A DNA stretch of 64,000 nt from NCBI GenBank assembly GCA_002917775.1, contig KZ627159.1, positions 514,010 to 578,009 on the forward strand, in the 5' to 3' direction. Shown here piece after piece: positions 22,081 to 33,900 of the stretch (position 1 is its first letter; each line of letters starts with the position of its first letter). A model generated the notes under the pieces. It did not search any database and was not told where the DNA came from. It saw only the letters and a program-made list of their open reading frames with translations. The stretch is from Glaciozyma antarctica PI12. Its lineage: Eukaryota > Basidiomycota > Microbotryomycetes > Kriegeriales > Camptobasidiaceae. The translations under genes and the position numbers were made by a program.

Positions 22081-25000
22081 ATGGTCACATCGTTGCCCGT
22101 GCTCGGTAATCCCCTGCAGGGAGCCATCATCGCTCGCGACGACCTCCCGGAATCAAACTCGCACGCCACTTCGTTCGTTGAGCCCACCCGCCTTTCCTCA
22201 ACCGACTCGTCCGAGGACGAGAAGGCCGAGAAGGGTGCCATCTGGGCTACAGAGGCGGAGGTCGTTGATAATTCAGAAGTCCAAGGCGTCGTAATCGGTC
22301 GGTCTTTTCCTCTCCCTCGTTCGTCACGGCCTGATGAGCGTTTCGCAGTCAACGACGGCCGACCGTTCCCTGAAGACCCTCTCGCACCTGTCGAGACTCA
22401 GCAGCTCACTTTCCGCGCTGTAATCGTCGGCTCCGGCCTTGGATTCGTCGTCGGTGCCGCCAATGTCTGTGCGTGATGCGCCCCAGGTTCCTCTCCGTTC
22501 GCTCAGCTAACTTCGACCGGTCCTACAGATCTCGGCTTGAAGACTGGCTTCACCTTCGGTGCCACTCTCTTCGGTTCCATCCTCGGGTACGTTGGCGTAG
22601 CGTTCGTGTCAAGGAGGTCTCGCTGACCCTCGCTCCCTCCTCAGCTTCGCCATTCTCAAGCCTCTTTCTACTGCGCTTCCTCCCAAGTTTGGCGGAGGAT
22701 ACTTTGGACCGAAGTGCGTCTTCACCGAGCGCAACGGCGGTCGGAATCCCAGCTCACGGTTGCGCTTTCAGGGAGAACGTCACTGTGTAGTCTGCCGCCG
22801 GAGCCGCTGGAGGTTTATCGGGACTTTTTGTCGCGGCTGTTCCTGCGATGTACCAGCTCAACCTCCTCACGACGCCCGAGCAAGACATCGGCCCTCTCAT
22901 CGCTCTCTCCTTCATGACTGCGTTAGTCAAAATCGAAGCCTTCGCGTCGAGTCCTCGCTGACCCTCATCCCTGCAGCTTCTACGGTCTTTTCTTCGCTGT
23001 TCCTCTTCGAAAGTACTACATCCTGCGCATGAAGCTCACGTTCCCGTCGCCGTACGTGTTTCCAGCCACCCCATCCTGCGTTCCTCGGCTCCTCGCTCCG
23101 CACTGACTCGGACCCCTCCACAGTACTGCCACCGCCTTCACGATTCGCTCCCTGCACTCGGGCGCTACTCCCGCTGCTCGCAAAGCTGCCGGAAAGAAGA
23201 TCAAGATTCTCCTAGGCGCATTCCTCTTCGCGTTCCTCTGGACCATCTTCACCAAGTACGCCCCCGGCGTGATCTGGGACTGGAACGTTGGTTGGTTCCT
23301 CTACACGTAAGGCTTCTTTTTTCCCCATCAATCAGCTCTGACGTTTGACCACGCAGCTGGGGATGGTCGGGCGCCATCAACATTCAGAACTGGGGGTGGG
23401 TGATTGAGTTCACGCCGGCTTTCCATGCCGTTGGATTCCTCACTGGCCCCAATGCCGCCTTCTCCTGGTTATTCGGGGCCGTTCTCGCGTACGGAATTAT
23501 CGGTCCTATCTTGCTCGCCACCGGAGCCTCCATCGCCCGTCCTATCGACCCCAGCGTTCCAGGATGGGTCAAGTGAGTTTTCTCCACAGACCTCTTCCGT
23601 TCGTGGTAGCTGACACGTTGTGGTCGCAGCAATTTCTCCATGACAACTATCAGTGCGTTAGCGTGCTGGCGACCTGAAGCCTTCTAACGTCAAGTCCTTC
23701 GCAGACCTCCCTGACGGCTCCACCGACGCCGCTCTCGGAACCGCCCGCTACTGGCTTCTCTGGTGCGATTACCTGGCTCATTCTTTCTCGTCGACGGACC
23801 TGACTTCCCTTTCTGCAGGCCTGGAGTCCTCGTTATGCTCGCAGCATCATTCACCGAGCTGGGCATGCAGTCCCCAATGCTCTGGAGAACTTTCAGAGGG
23901 CTGTTTCAGGAAGCTCGCATCAAATTTGGCGAGAAGCGTGGAAAGAACGTCTCTCACATCAAGGGTGGAGTGCCGGACGGCGACGAGGATCCTGTTCACC
24001 CGCATCACCAGGTCGGTTCTCGCGCTTCCTTTTGCAAGACGTCCCGTACTGAATCTTGCGCTCACTGCAGGTCCCGGTGCTCTACTGGGTAGTCGGTATC
24101 TGCATTTCGACTGCCACTACGCTCGTGCTCGCCAAGACCGAGTTCAACGTCCACCCTGGGTACGCCTCATTCCTTCCTCGCGCACTCGGATTCTGACTGA
24201 CCCTCTTCTTCTGCAGACTTACGCTCCTCTCCCTCATCCTCGGATTCATGTTTGCCTTTGTTGGAGTCCAGGCTAGCGGCACTACCGACGTCAACGTGAG
24301 CTTCGCTCTGTTTTGTTCGCATCGTGCAGAAAACTAACCTCTCGCTCCGCACAGCCAATCGGAGTCAGTAAGTACCGTTCTCTCCCTCGTTCTCCCTGAA
24401 CCAAGCTGAAAGCGCCTTACCAGTCGCAAAGGCAGGCCAGCTCGTCATCGGAGGAATCACCTCGGGACAAAGCATGCCTCTCCAAACCGCGCAGCTCACC
24501 AACCTCGTAGCCGGTTCAATCGTCGGTCAGAGCGCTTCACACTCGGTCGACATGGTCGGAGATCTCAAGACGGGTATGTTGCGACGTCGCTTCGTCTTTC
24601 AGCTCGTGCTCACTCCTTCGCAGGCCACCTCATCGGCGCCAGCCCCATCTCGCAATTCTGGGCTCAACTCGGTGGATCTTGCGCTGGATTCGCTTTTGCA
24701 GGAGGCACGTTGTTCGCTAGCAAATTCGACGTGCGCAGTTGACGTTTTTCGACAACCCAGGACTCTTCATCATTTTCGCGAAGGCGTACCCCTGCATCAA
24801 CGATTCGAGCATCGAGGACTGCCCATTCGGTCTACCCGCCGTATCCGCCTGGCGTGCAGGTACGTCCCCTTTCCCAGTACTTGCACACGCTTATTTGCTA
24901 ACTACTTCGCTCCCCAGTCACGATCGCCGTCACTCAGCCCGACCTGCCCATCACGCTCTCGTGCGGAATGTCTGCTATTGGACTAGGCGTCCTCGCTTCC

Positions 25001-25438
25001 CTCACCGTCGTCACCAGGCACCTGATCCAGCCCAAGCACCCCAAACTCGCCTCATGGCTGCCCAATTGGTCTGCCGTTGGCCTCGCGTTTGTCGTTCCTC
25101 AAGTCCAGTACGCCATCGCCATGTCCACGGGCGCTCTCATCGCGATGATTTGGGAGAAGAAATCTCCCAAAAGCTGGGTTCGTCGCTTTGCGCTTTTCCT
25201 TCGCATCGTCGCGTGTTCTCACACGCTTCGCTTCGCAGGAGGTCTGGGGATTCGCTCTCGCAGCTGGATTGATCGCTGGAGAAGGGATCGGAGGAGTCAG
25301 TGCGTCGTTCTTCGTTCTCTCTCTTCGAACACGAAACTGACAGCGTGTGCAGTCACTGCCGCCTTCGTTATTGGCGAGATTGATGGGTCAGTTTACGGTT
25401 CTGCCGTGGGCTGTCCAGGGTTCCGCTACTGTGGTTGA
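22081..25438 (+). CDS. OPT-family oligopeptide transporter
   Basis: Proton-coupled uptake of small peptides (or peptide-like siderophores/glutathione) at the plasma membrane; the substrate cannot be read from sequence. After an acidic cytosolic N-terminus (SSTDSSEDEKAEKG) come FRAVIVGSGLGFVVGAANVY, LGLKTGFTFGATLFGSILGF and YFGPKENVTVQSAAGAAGG. Further on are WDWNVGWFLYTWGWSGAIN, GITSGQSMPLQTAQLTNLVA, HSVDMVGDLKTGHLIG and IFAKAYPCINDSSIEDCPF. These are typical OPT segments with about 14 or more hydrophobic helices. More than 15 short introns were traced. At about 24,700-24,780 (after FAGGTLFASKFD) the frame changes with only a 30-nt intron-like stretch available, so this junction is uncertain. 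The start is also uncertain (22081 or 21976). Confidence 0.88.
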
Positions 25439-25792
25439 GATCGAAGAGCTATGGGTTGAGGAGGAAGGCGGCGCATGCTGCTTGAAATGTGTATATCTCG
25501 TCTCCAGGTTGACTGCACGGAGGAGAACGAAGCGAAGTCGTCGCGGCAGCGGACCCGAAACGTGTTCGGCGGACCCGGCCTCCGGAGGACCTTGTGCCAA
25601 CTCTCTCCCGCCTTGTATCAAACTTGACGATACTTCTAATCGTACGAATTCGTCCTCCAATCCATACTAAAGAGCTCCTCCTCGTTCAGCTAAGCGAGGC
25701 ACCCCAGACTCTCAAGCCGGGGAGATTACCGTCGGCTTGCTCCGCCCTCGCCTCTCTCGCTCTCCCCACAACTCCGCTCCAAGTCCAGCACG
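25439..25792. other. intergenic region, OPT to enoyl-CoA hydratase
   Basis: About 350 bp; 3' flank of the transporter and promoter of the hydratase. Nothing specific recognised. Confidence 0.5.
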
Positions 25793-26985
25793 ATGTTCGC
25801 CCTCCGCTCAGCTCGCCAGGCACCCCGCCTCTTTGTTCGCCACCTCTCCACGCCCGCCGCGACGTACAACTCGATCATCCTCAGCAACCCTCTCCCCTCG
25901 GTTACCCTCATCACTCTCAACCGTCCCAAGGCGCTCAATGGTTCGTCTCTCTCGCCCTCCCCCTCCCTCCCTTTCTTTCCCACGCAAGCCGCAGAGCTAA
26001 ACCCCCCCTACACAGCTCTCAACTCTGCCCTCTTTCACGAGCTCAACGCCGCGCTCGACGCAGCCGCTACGGACGACGCTATCGGCGCCGTCGTGATCAC
26101 TGGCTCGGAGAAGGCGTTCGCGGCGGGTGCGGATATCAAGGAGATGAAGGACAAGGAGTTCGCCGAGGTGTACAAGGAGGACTTCTTGGGACACTGGACC
26201 AAGATGACCGCGTTCAAGAAGCCCATCGTCGCTGCTGTTAGCGGGTATGCGGTGCGTTCGTTGGCTTAAGGATACGGTGAAATGATACTGATGTGCGTGT
26301 GGACAGCTCGGAGGAGGATGCGAGCTCGCGATGATGTACGTTGAGTAGTCGGAGGGACGGCGCTACCCCGCGTTGTGCTGACCTCTCTCCCTACAGGTGC
26401 GACATCGTCCTCGCCTCTCCCACCGCCGTCTTTGGCCAGCCCGAAATCAACGTGCGTGCGTTCCTCTTCCCTCCTCTGCAGCTCACCAACTCTCTCCACA
26501 GCTCGGTGTCATCCCCCGGTGCCGGCGGAACTCAGCGCCTCACCCACGCTCTCGGCAAGTCGCGTGCCATGGAGATCGTTCTCACCGGAAAGAACTTTTC
26601 GGCGACTGACGCTGCCGCCTGGGGACTCGTCTCGCGCGTCGTCGAGGGAGACGTCGTTGCGGAGGCGGTCAAGGTTGCTGGAGTGATTGCAAGCAAGGGA
26701 CGCGTTGCGGTGCAGAGTGGAAAGGAGGGAGTGAACGCTGGTGAGTTTGTTTTGGGATGGAGGGCGGATGTAGCTGATGAAGGGATACAGCGTACGAGTT
26801 GAGCTTGAAGGACGGGCTCCACATGGAGAGGAGGCTGTTCCACCAGCTCTTTGCGACCGTGAGTTTCCCGCGCTGTGAGGAATGAGCTCAGCTGATGCAA
26901 GATTTGACTGGACGAGCAGAAGGATCAGAAGATTGGCATGCACGCGTTCGCGAACAAGCAGAAGCCCACTTGGTCGAACGAGTAG
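25793..26985 (+). CDS. Mitochondrial enoyl-CoA hydratase
   Basis: Hydrates 2-trans-enoyl-CoA to 3-hydroxyacyl-CoA in mitochondrial beta-oxidation or branched-chain amino-acid breakdown (ECHS1 type, crotonase superfamily). The N-terminus MFALRSARQAPRLFVRHLST is Arg-rich and lacks acidic residues, a probable mitochondrial presequence. Family motifs: ITLNRPKALNALNSALFHEL, EKAFAAGADIKEM, KPIVAAVSGYAVRLGGGCEL (oxyanion-hole GGG), FGQPEINLGVIPGAGGTQRL (catalytic Glu in PEINLG and in PGAGGTQRL region) and HMERRLFHQLFAT. It ends KQKPTWSNE. Six or so short introns. Confidence 0.93.
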
Positions 26986-27134
26986 AGCAGATTCGCACTC
27001 ACAAATCAAAGCGCCCTCTCGCCAGTATCCGCGATAGCGAGGTCAGAGAGAGAACAGCACAGGAATGAGTGCATCGCAACAAGTAGAGAGAATATCGACA
27101 TCCGGAACTCCAAGGCCTATTCGGCCCTCTCCTC

Positions 27135-28259
27135 CTACTCGCCTCCTCCTCCACCNNNNNNNNNNNNNNNNNNNNNNNNNTATCCTCCTCCATACCCGCC
27201 ATTCATCATCGAACCGAGCATCATTCCTGCATCTCGTCAGCGTTTCCTCCCTAGCACGAACCATCGCGAGACGCACCTCCCATCATGCCTCCCATGAGCG
27301 GCATACCCATTCCCATTCCTCCTCCGTACCCTCTCCTGCCGTAGCCGTAGCCAGACGAGTACATCGGACGCCCGTACATCCCCATCGGTGCGGCGTACTG
27401 GCGAGGGTTGTTGCGCTGGTGCTGGAGGAGCTGTTGACGCCTTTGAAGGTAGACGCGGTACTGTTCCGCTTCCTGTAGGTGTGAATAGGGAGTCAGTAGG
27501 TGCGAGGGCGGAAGCCGTATGGGAGTTCGTGGGTGGGAGAAGCGAGATTGGAGGTGTTGTGGAAAGGAGGAACGTACCAGCTCGCGTTGACGCTTCCGTT
27601 CCGCTAATCGCTGGTCGTGAGTCTTTCCAGTGAGCTTGTCCTTCATCTTGCGACCGAACGTCTTCTTCTCGTTGCTCGTGCTGGGTTGAGCGTGCGAAGT
27701 CGACGCGGCAGGTCGAGGGAGGCGTGGTTCGGTATCGGGAACAGTGCGGAGGAACTCAGGCTGTGTTCAGGCGTTAGCTAGGCGTGGAATCAGCGAAGGA
27801 TGAAGGCGTACGTCCTGTGGAGTAGGGTCAGCGAGGAGTGCGAAGAGAGGAAGGGAGAGCGCACGTCGTAAGGGTGTACCCAGATGCTCCTCGGCGGCGT
27901 AGCCTTTGTATCAACGTAGAATAGGTGCTCGGAGCTTGTACCGTAGAAGAGCAAGTCAGCCGCCAAGTCCCCCCTGGCCACCACTCAGCTCGAACTCACT
28001 TGGGATCGATCTGACGAATCCATCCTTCTGGCAGCGTACGCGCCTCGTCCTCCATACTCCGGCGTGCTTCACGGGTGCCCTCGTCGGAAGAGACGTCCGA
28101 CTCGTCGTCGGAATCGGGCTGAGGAACCTCGAGAGTGGCGTGGTGGGTGTGCCCTGCGTGTGCGGGAGCAGCGGGCGCCGCTGGGACGTAAGGCGGTGGC
28201 GGTTCGGGAGTCGTGGAAGGCGCCCTGCTGTAGGGGTTGTTGCTCTGGTGGTGCGCCAT
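27135..28259 (-). CDS. WW-domain protein with glycine/methionine-rich tail
   Basis: Function unknown. The N-terminus is MAHHQSNNPYSRAPSTTPEP, Pro/Ala-rich then acidic (DSDDESDVSSDEGTRE). It carries one WW domain: LPEGWIRQIDPK plus, after an intron, SEHLFYVDTKATPPRSIWVHP. WW domains bind proline-rich ligands. Next is a basic segment GRKMKDKLTGKTHDQRLAER and a Gln/Arg helix (EAEQYRVYLQRRQQLLQHQ). The tail is rich in Gly, Met and Tyr (GMYGRPMYSSGYGYGRRG), with a 26-N gap inside the final Gly-rich part and a GGGGE stop after it. The family looks common in basidiomycetes, but I know no role. Confidence 0.8.
27155..27180. other. Short assembly gap (26 N)
   Basis: Lies within GGA/TCC-rich DNA coding the Gly-rich tail of the WW protein, which probably explains why assembly failed here. 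Confidence 1.
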
Positions 28260-28406
28260 CTTGTAGTGAGCAGGGAGAGAAAGTGACGACGATTCCCCAG
28301 GAGCTAAAATTTAATCAAATTCGAAGGGGGCAGCGAGAAATAAAGATATTGGGGGACGCACTCTTTTCGAGAGTCTTTCCCCTTTCTTCCGACCACCCGC
28401 ATCAAG

Positions 28407-29311
28407 AGTAAGACTCTCGCCTGACTGCTTGGAGTACCATAAGGGATGGAGAATCGCAGGCAACCGCAAAGGTGGCGGTTTGGCGGGCGAAGGAAGGGCA
28501 GCGACGACGGAGGTGCAGGAATTTCGACGACGGCGACGACGAGCTCGCCAGAACGACTACCCCTCTCCACGCCCACACCACCTCCTCCCTACTATCCCAT
28601 CGACTTGCTCCACTCCTGTCGACTCTCCACGGCTCTCCAGCACCACTCCTGCACCACCTTCTCCGAATTCACCAACCACCAACTCTGCCTCAGGACCTCA
28701 GCTGACCACTCGCCTCTCTCCCGCAGTGACTAAGAAGAGAAGAAACGGAGGACGCAACAAGAACGGACGCGGGCACGTCGTTGGAGTTCGCTGCTCCAAC
28801 TGCTCCCGAATGGTCCCCAAGGTACGTTTCTTCTCGACAGGGCGCGTGAGAAGGCAGCTGCTGATTTTTGCTTTCACGCACACGCAGGACAAGGCCGTCC
28901 GCCGCTTCACCGTTCGCAACATGATCGAGTCCGCCGCCATCCGTGATCTCTCGGAGGCGAGTGTCTACCCCGGTACGTCCTCTCCTCCAGTTCTTCCGTA
29001 CCCACCCTCTTGCTTGCACGGGAACAAACAGCTGACGTTCGTACGCACGCAGAATACGTCCTCCCCAAGCTCTACCTCAAGATCCACTACTGCATCTCGT
29101 GCGCTATCCACTCGCACGTCGTGCGCGTTCGCTCCGTCGCTGGTCGGAGGAACAGGGCTCCCCCGCCCAGGATGAGGTTCAACAAGGATGGAAAGAAGAT
29201 TGCGTGCGTCTCCTCCCTCTCGTTACGAAGGATCAACGACTGACGAACTTTTGCAGGCCCGCCGCTGTGGCCGCCGTCGCCGCTGCTGGAGGAGCCGTTC
29301 CCAGGTCCTAG
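28407..29311 (+). CDS. RPS26: 40S ribosomal protein S26
   Basis: Small-subunit ribosomal protein at the mRNA exit channel, cytoplasmic. The protein reads [96 protein letters not shown] and ends [10 protein letters not shown]. The four zinc-binding Cys (CSNC...CISC) are present. No ATG directly precedes ACTAAGAAG. The best solution is a start codon split by a 319-nt intron (28408-28726, GTAAGA...CTGAC...CCGCAG), with A at 28407 and TG after the acceptor. This first intron is far longer than any other in the window. It shares a short upstream region with the divergent WW-domain gene. Confidence 0.9.
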
Positions 29312-30902
29312 CTTGTTTTGGGAGAAGGGATCGGGGGTGGGAAACCTGTTCGATGTTGAAGCGAAATGCTATGCAGAGAAGGGTTTCGAAAACGCATCAC
29401 TTGGAGAGGGCACGGAGAGAGGAGAGCTGCTTGGTTTCGCAAGGCGAGAGCTACTTTGCAGTCGTCAGAGTTAGCACTTGCGCGCTGTAGGCTTCTGCTC
29501 GGCGCGCGTCTTTCGGCGCGTCGTCGTCGCGGCGGTCGAGGACGTCGGGAGCCCTTCGAGACGACATCCCTTCCCCGACCGCTCTCGTTTCTCATCTTTC
29601 TCATCCTTTGCTTGCACTGAGCGTCTTCTATTCAAGTCCTCACTAGCACAGTTGAACCACCTCGCGTTGTGCTCAAGTCAACACTGCTCTCAAGACTGAG
29701 CTGGCACTCTCGTTCCCTCCCCGCCGGTCATCGCTCACTGCGCTCCGCTCTTTCCATCAAAGCCTTCCCAGTCTCTTCTCTTCCCTGTTTTGCCTTCTCG
29801 ACCACACAACCAACGCTGAGGCAAGCTGCACGTGCCGTGAGCGTGGCTGTCATCGCTTCGCATGCCTCGCTCGCTCGAAAGCTTTCTGCTCCCTATGCCG
29901 TGGCTTCGAGTGGGTGAGAGAGTGTTGCGTAGAGATTATTGAGATAGGCCGAGATTGTCGATGCTGGAACGCAGTACCACGAACGCAGCGCAGGAGAGGA
30001 GCAAGGACGAGGTTCGTCAAGGGACGAAGCGAGGGGTTTGAGGTTAGTGGATGCCTCGCACTTTCGGATGCGGAGTAAGAGTAATTGAAGGATTCCTAAG
30101 GCGCGTTATCCGAAGCGGAGGGTCGACGGAAGCGCCGCAGGATCACTGCTTGAAGGCAGCGAGGCATGAGCGAAGCAGGGGAGTACGACGGCACTCAGAC
30201 TGGAGGAGCTGAGACTTTACGCAGGTTGATATTTACGGCGACATTCGTTCGATTTGAAAGCACTGAAGCGAGGAGTAGACGGAGAGAGTCGTACCGAGGT
30301 AGAACGGCGGAGGGAGAGCATGCGAAGGAGGTCAGTCTGGCAGGAGCCGACTTCTAATTCTCGAACCCCGCGCGCACGACTTGACAGTTTAGTTTCCCCT
30401 TTGACTAAGCCTGTTTCCTGCTCGCAGATTGGAAAAAGGGAGAAGGATGGAACGGAATAAACTCAGAGACCTGAGGACTAGGCCCAAGTCGAAATTAAAC
30501 AAATTTCTTCCTGGGCCCTTCGCGCCGCCCTGCTGTTGTACCTTCCTCCCCTCGAGACACGACTTCGTTGTCGTCGTATCAACCAAAGCACGACCTCGGC
30601 ACCTCCCACCGACAACTCTGATCCACTCCAGGGCGACTCAACGCCGTCCTTCAACTCGAAAAGCCGACTCTGGCCAACCTCATCCACCTCCCCTCCCCCC
30701 TACTCCTACCGCCTCTCCCACCGCGCCCGCTGTATCCCTGTATCGCTACCATCCACTAGTAACCACACCGTCGAGAACAGCCCTCGATCCGACCTCCTAG
30801 AACCCTCCCTCGCCCTCTCCGCCAAAACCACGCCACACGCCCAGCTCTCCTTGTCCTTCCACCTCGTCCTAGGCCGCCCGCCGCGCGCTCTCCTCGGACA
30901 CC
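29312..30902. other. 1.6-kb intergenic region upstream of RPB1
   Basis: The longest gap-free intergenic stretch in the left half. No protein-like reading frame with an ATG was convincing. The CTAAGCCTGTTTCCTGCTCGCAG-type string near 30,405-30,427 looks like an intron 3' end, hinting at a spliced RPB1 5' leader. The remainder is probably the RPS26 terminator region and RPB1 promoter. Confidence 0.5.
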
Positions 30903-33900
30903 ATGCTTGGCCACCAGTTTTCCCATTCTTCCCAGTGCGTCCATGGTCAAGGAGGAGGGAGGAGAGAGGGAGAACGGGGAAGCTGACTGGGTGTTTGTGC
31001 TCTCCCTCTGCAGGCCCGTTCGAAGGCCCAAGACGATCCAGTTTGGCATTCTCTCGCCCGAGGAGATCAAGGCTATCTCGGTATGCAAGGTCGAATACCC
31101 CGAGACGTACGAGGAAGGCTCTCAGCGACCTGTGAGTGGGGGCAGGGCGAATGGCGGCGCGCGCCAGGCGAGGATGGACGAGCTGACTGGAGCTTCTCCA
31201 CGCGCAGAAACCTGGTGGACTCTCCGACCCGCGACTGGGAACAATCGACCGTAACTTCAAGTGTGCGACCTGCGGCGAGGGGATGGCAGAGTGCCCCGGT
31301 CACTTTGGGCACATCGAGCTCAGTCGCGCCGTCTTCCACGTCGGTACGTGTGCCTGCCTCTCCAGCCGCTGCCAGTCGTACTGACGCTTCGACACGCGCA
31401 GGCTTCCTCACCAAGGTCAAGAAGATCGTCGAGTCCATCTGCGTCCTCTGTGGCAAGCTCAAGGGCTCCCCTCATCTCGACCCCCGCCTCGCCGAAGCCG
31501 TCCGCTTCATCCGCGACCCGAAGAAGCGACTCGCCGTCGTTCACTCGCTCGTCAAGACGAAGAACGTTTGCGAAATGGACGTGGTGGAGGAGGAGGGACA
31601 GGTGCCAGATGGGACGGAGGTGGTCAAGGGGCACGGAGGGTGTGGGCATTCGCAGCCGCTGATTCGGAGAGAGGGATTGAAGTTGTTCATGGTGTACGGC
31701 AAGGGCAAGGACGAGGTGCGTTTGGGTCGTTGCTCGAGTCGAGGGCGGGACGACGAGCTGACGCGTCGTTTGTTTGCGCTCGCAGGACGGAAACCCCATT
31801 CAACCCGACCGCAAGCCTCTCACCGCGTCCATGACGCACACCCTCCTCCGCAAGATCCCCGAAGCCGACCTGCTCATCCTCGGCCTCAACCCCACCGAAG
31901 CTCACCCCTCCTGGATGATCCTCACCGTCCTCCCCGTTCCTCCTCCCCCAGTTCGACCTTCGATTGCCGTCGACGGTGGAGCGATGCGAGGAGAGGACGA
32001 TCTCACGTACAAGCTTGCCGAGATCATTCGCGCCAACATGAGTCTGCGCAAGTTCGAGGAGGAGGGCGCACCGGCGCACATCGTTTCCGAGTTTGAGACC
32101 CTGCTGCAGGTTTGTTCTTTCGTTCCCGCCCCGTGAAGGACTCCTGCTGATGCGCTTTCTCCTTCGCAGTGGCACACGGCGACCTACATGGACAACGACC
32201 TCCCCGGCCAGCCTCAAGCTCTCCAGAAGTCCGGTCGTCCCGTCAAGTCGATTCGCGCGCGACTCAAGGGCAAGGAAGGCCGACTCCGCGGCAACCTCAT
32301 GGGCAAGCGAGTCGACTTCTCCGCCCGAACCGTCATCACCGGCGACCCCAACATCGCGCTCGACGAAGTCGGAGTCCCCTACTCGATCGCGAGGAACCTC
32401 ACCTACCCCGAGCGCGTCACGCCGTACAACCTCGACTACCTGCAGGCCCTCGTGCGGAACGGCCCGAACGAGTACCCTGGAGCGCGTTACGTCGTGAGAG
32501 ACACGGGAGATCGGATCGATTTGAGGTACAACAAGCGCGCGGAGACGACGTTGGGGTACGGGTGGATCGTCGAGCGGCATCTCAAGGACGGAGATTTGGT
32601 TCTGTTCAACCGGCAGCCGAGTCTGCACAAGATGAGTATGAGTACGTCGTCTCAGCTTTCGAGGTGCGCACGGGTGCTGATCGCTCTCGCTTTGCAGTGG
32701 CGCATCGCGTCAAGCTCATGCCTTACTCGACTTTCCGCCTCAACCTTTCCGTCACTGTGCGTTCGCTTTCGTCTCCGGCCTGGTGGAACGGCTTGCTGAT
32801 GACTTTCTCGTGCAGTCGCCCTACAACGCCGAGTAAGTATCGACGACAAAGGGAAGGCGCGCATTAAACACGCGCTGACCTCCTTCCCCTCCTCTCCAGT
32901 TTCGATGGCGACGAGATGAACCTCCACGTCCCTCAATCCGAGGAAACCCGCGCCGAGCTCATGCAGATCTGCGCCGTCCCTCGCCAGATCATCTCGCCTC
33001 AGGCCAACAAGCCCGTCATGGGAATCGTTCAAGACACCCTCTGTGGCGTCCGCAAGTTCACGCTGCGCGACTGCTTCATGGACCGCGAGTTCATCCAGAA
33101 CATCCTCCTCTGGGTCCCCGACTGGGACGGCATCGTCCCTCCTCCCGCCATCCTCAAGCCCAAGCAGCTCTGGACCGGCAAGCAGATCTTCGGCATGTGC
33201 GTTCCCAAGGGCATCAACCTCTACCGCGCGCCCGACCCCGCAAGCCCGAACCCGCTCGAGGACAACGGCATCTGGATCGAGGACGGAGAGCTCATGTACG
33301 GCATCGTCGACAAGAAGACGGTCGGAGCGTCGCAAGGAGGCATCATCCACATCATCTTTCGAGAGAAGGGCCCCGACGTCACGAGGGACTTCTTCTCGGG
33401 CGTGCAAAAGGTCGTCAACTACTGGCTCCTTCATAACGGCTTCTCGATCGGGATTGGAGATACCGTCCCCGATAAGGGGACGATGGAGACGATCACGGCG
33501 TTCATCGAGACGGCCAAGGCGGAGGTTGCTCAGATCATCATCGCGTCGCAGGAGGACAAGCTCGAGCCGGAGCCGGGAATGTCGATTCGCGAGTCGTTCG
33601 AGTCCAAGGTGCGTGTGTTGCGGGCTTGGTTCGTTTGGGGCGCGAGGCTGATGGGTTCGTTTGACGACGCAGGTCAACAAGGCGCTCAACACCGCTCGTG
33701 ATAGCTCGGGACGATCGGCCGAGAAGTCGCTCAAGCAGGACAACAACGTCAAGCAGATGGTCGTCGCTGGATCCAAGGGATCGTTCATCAACATCTCGCA
33801 GATGTCGGCTTGCGTCGGACAGCAGATCGTCGAGGGAAAGCGCGTCCCGTTCGGCTTCAAGTTCCGCACGCTGCCGCACTTCACGAAGGACGACTACTCG

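Noticed and set aside
22068-22110. OPT start at the first ATG (ATGTCGATGGTCG...)
   Set aside because: That frame meets a stop after a dozen codons and the only intron-like rescue would be about 14 nt; the in-frame ATG at 22081 was preferred.
29669-29917. 82-codon open frame between RPS26 and RPB1
   Set aside because: Begins at GTG, has no ATG, low-complexity Ser/Ala/Leu composition and no intron or domain; treated as chance.
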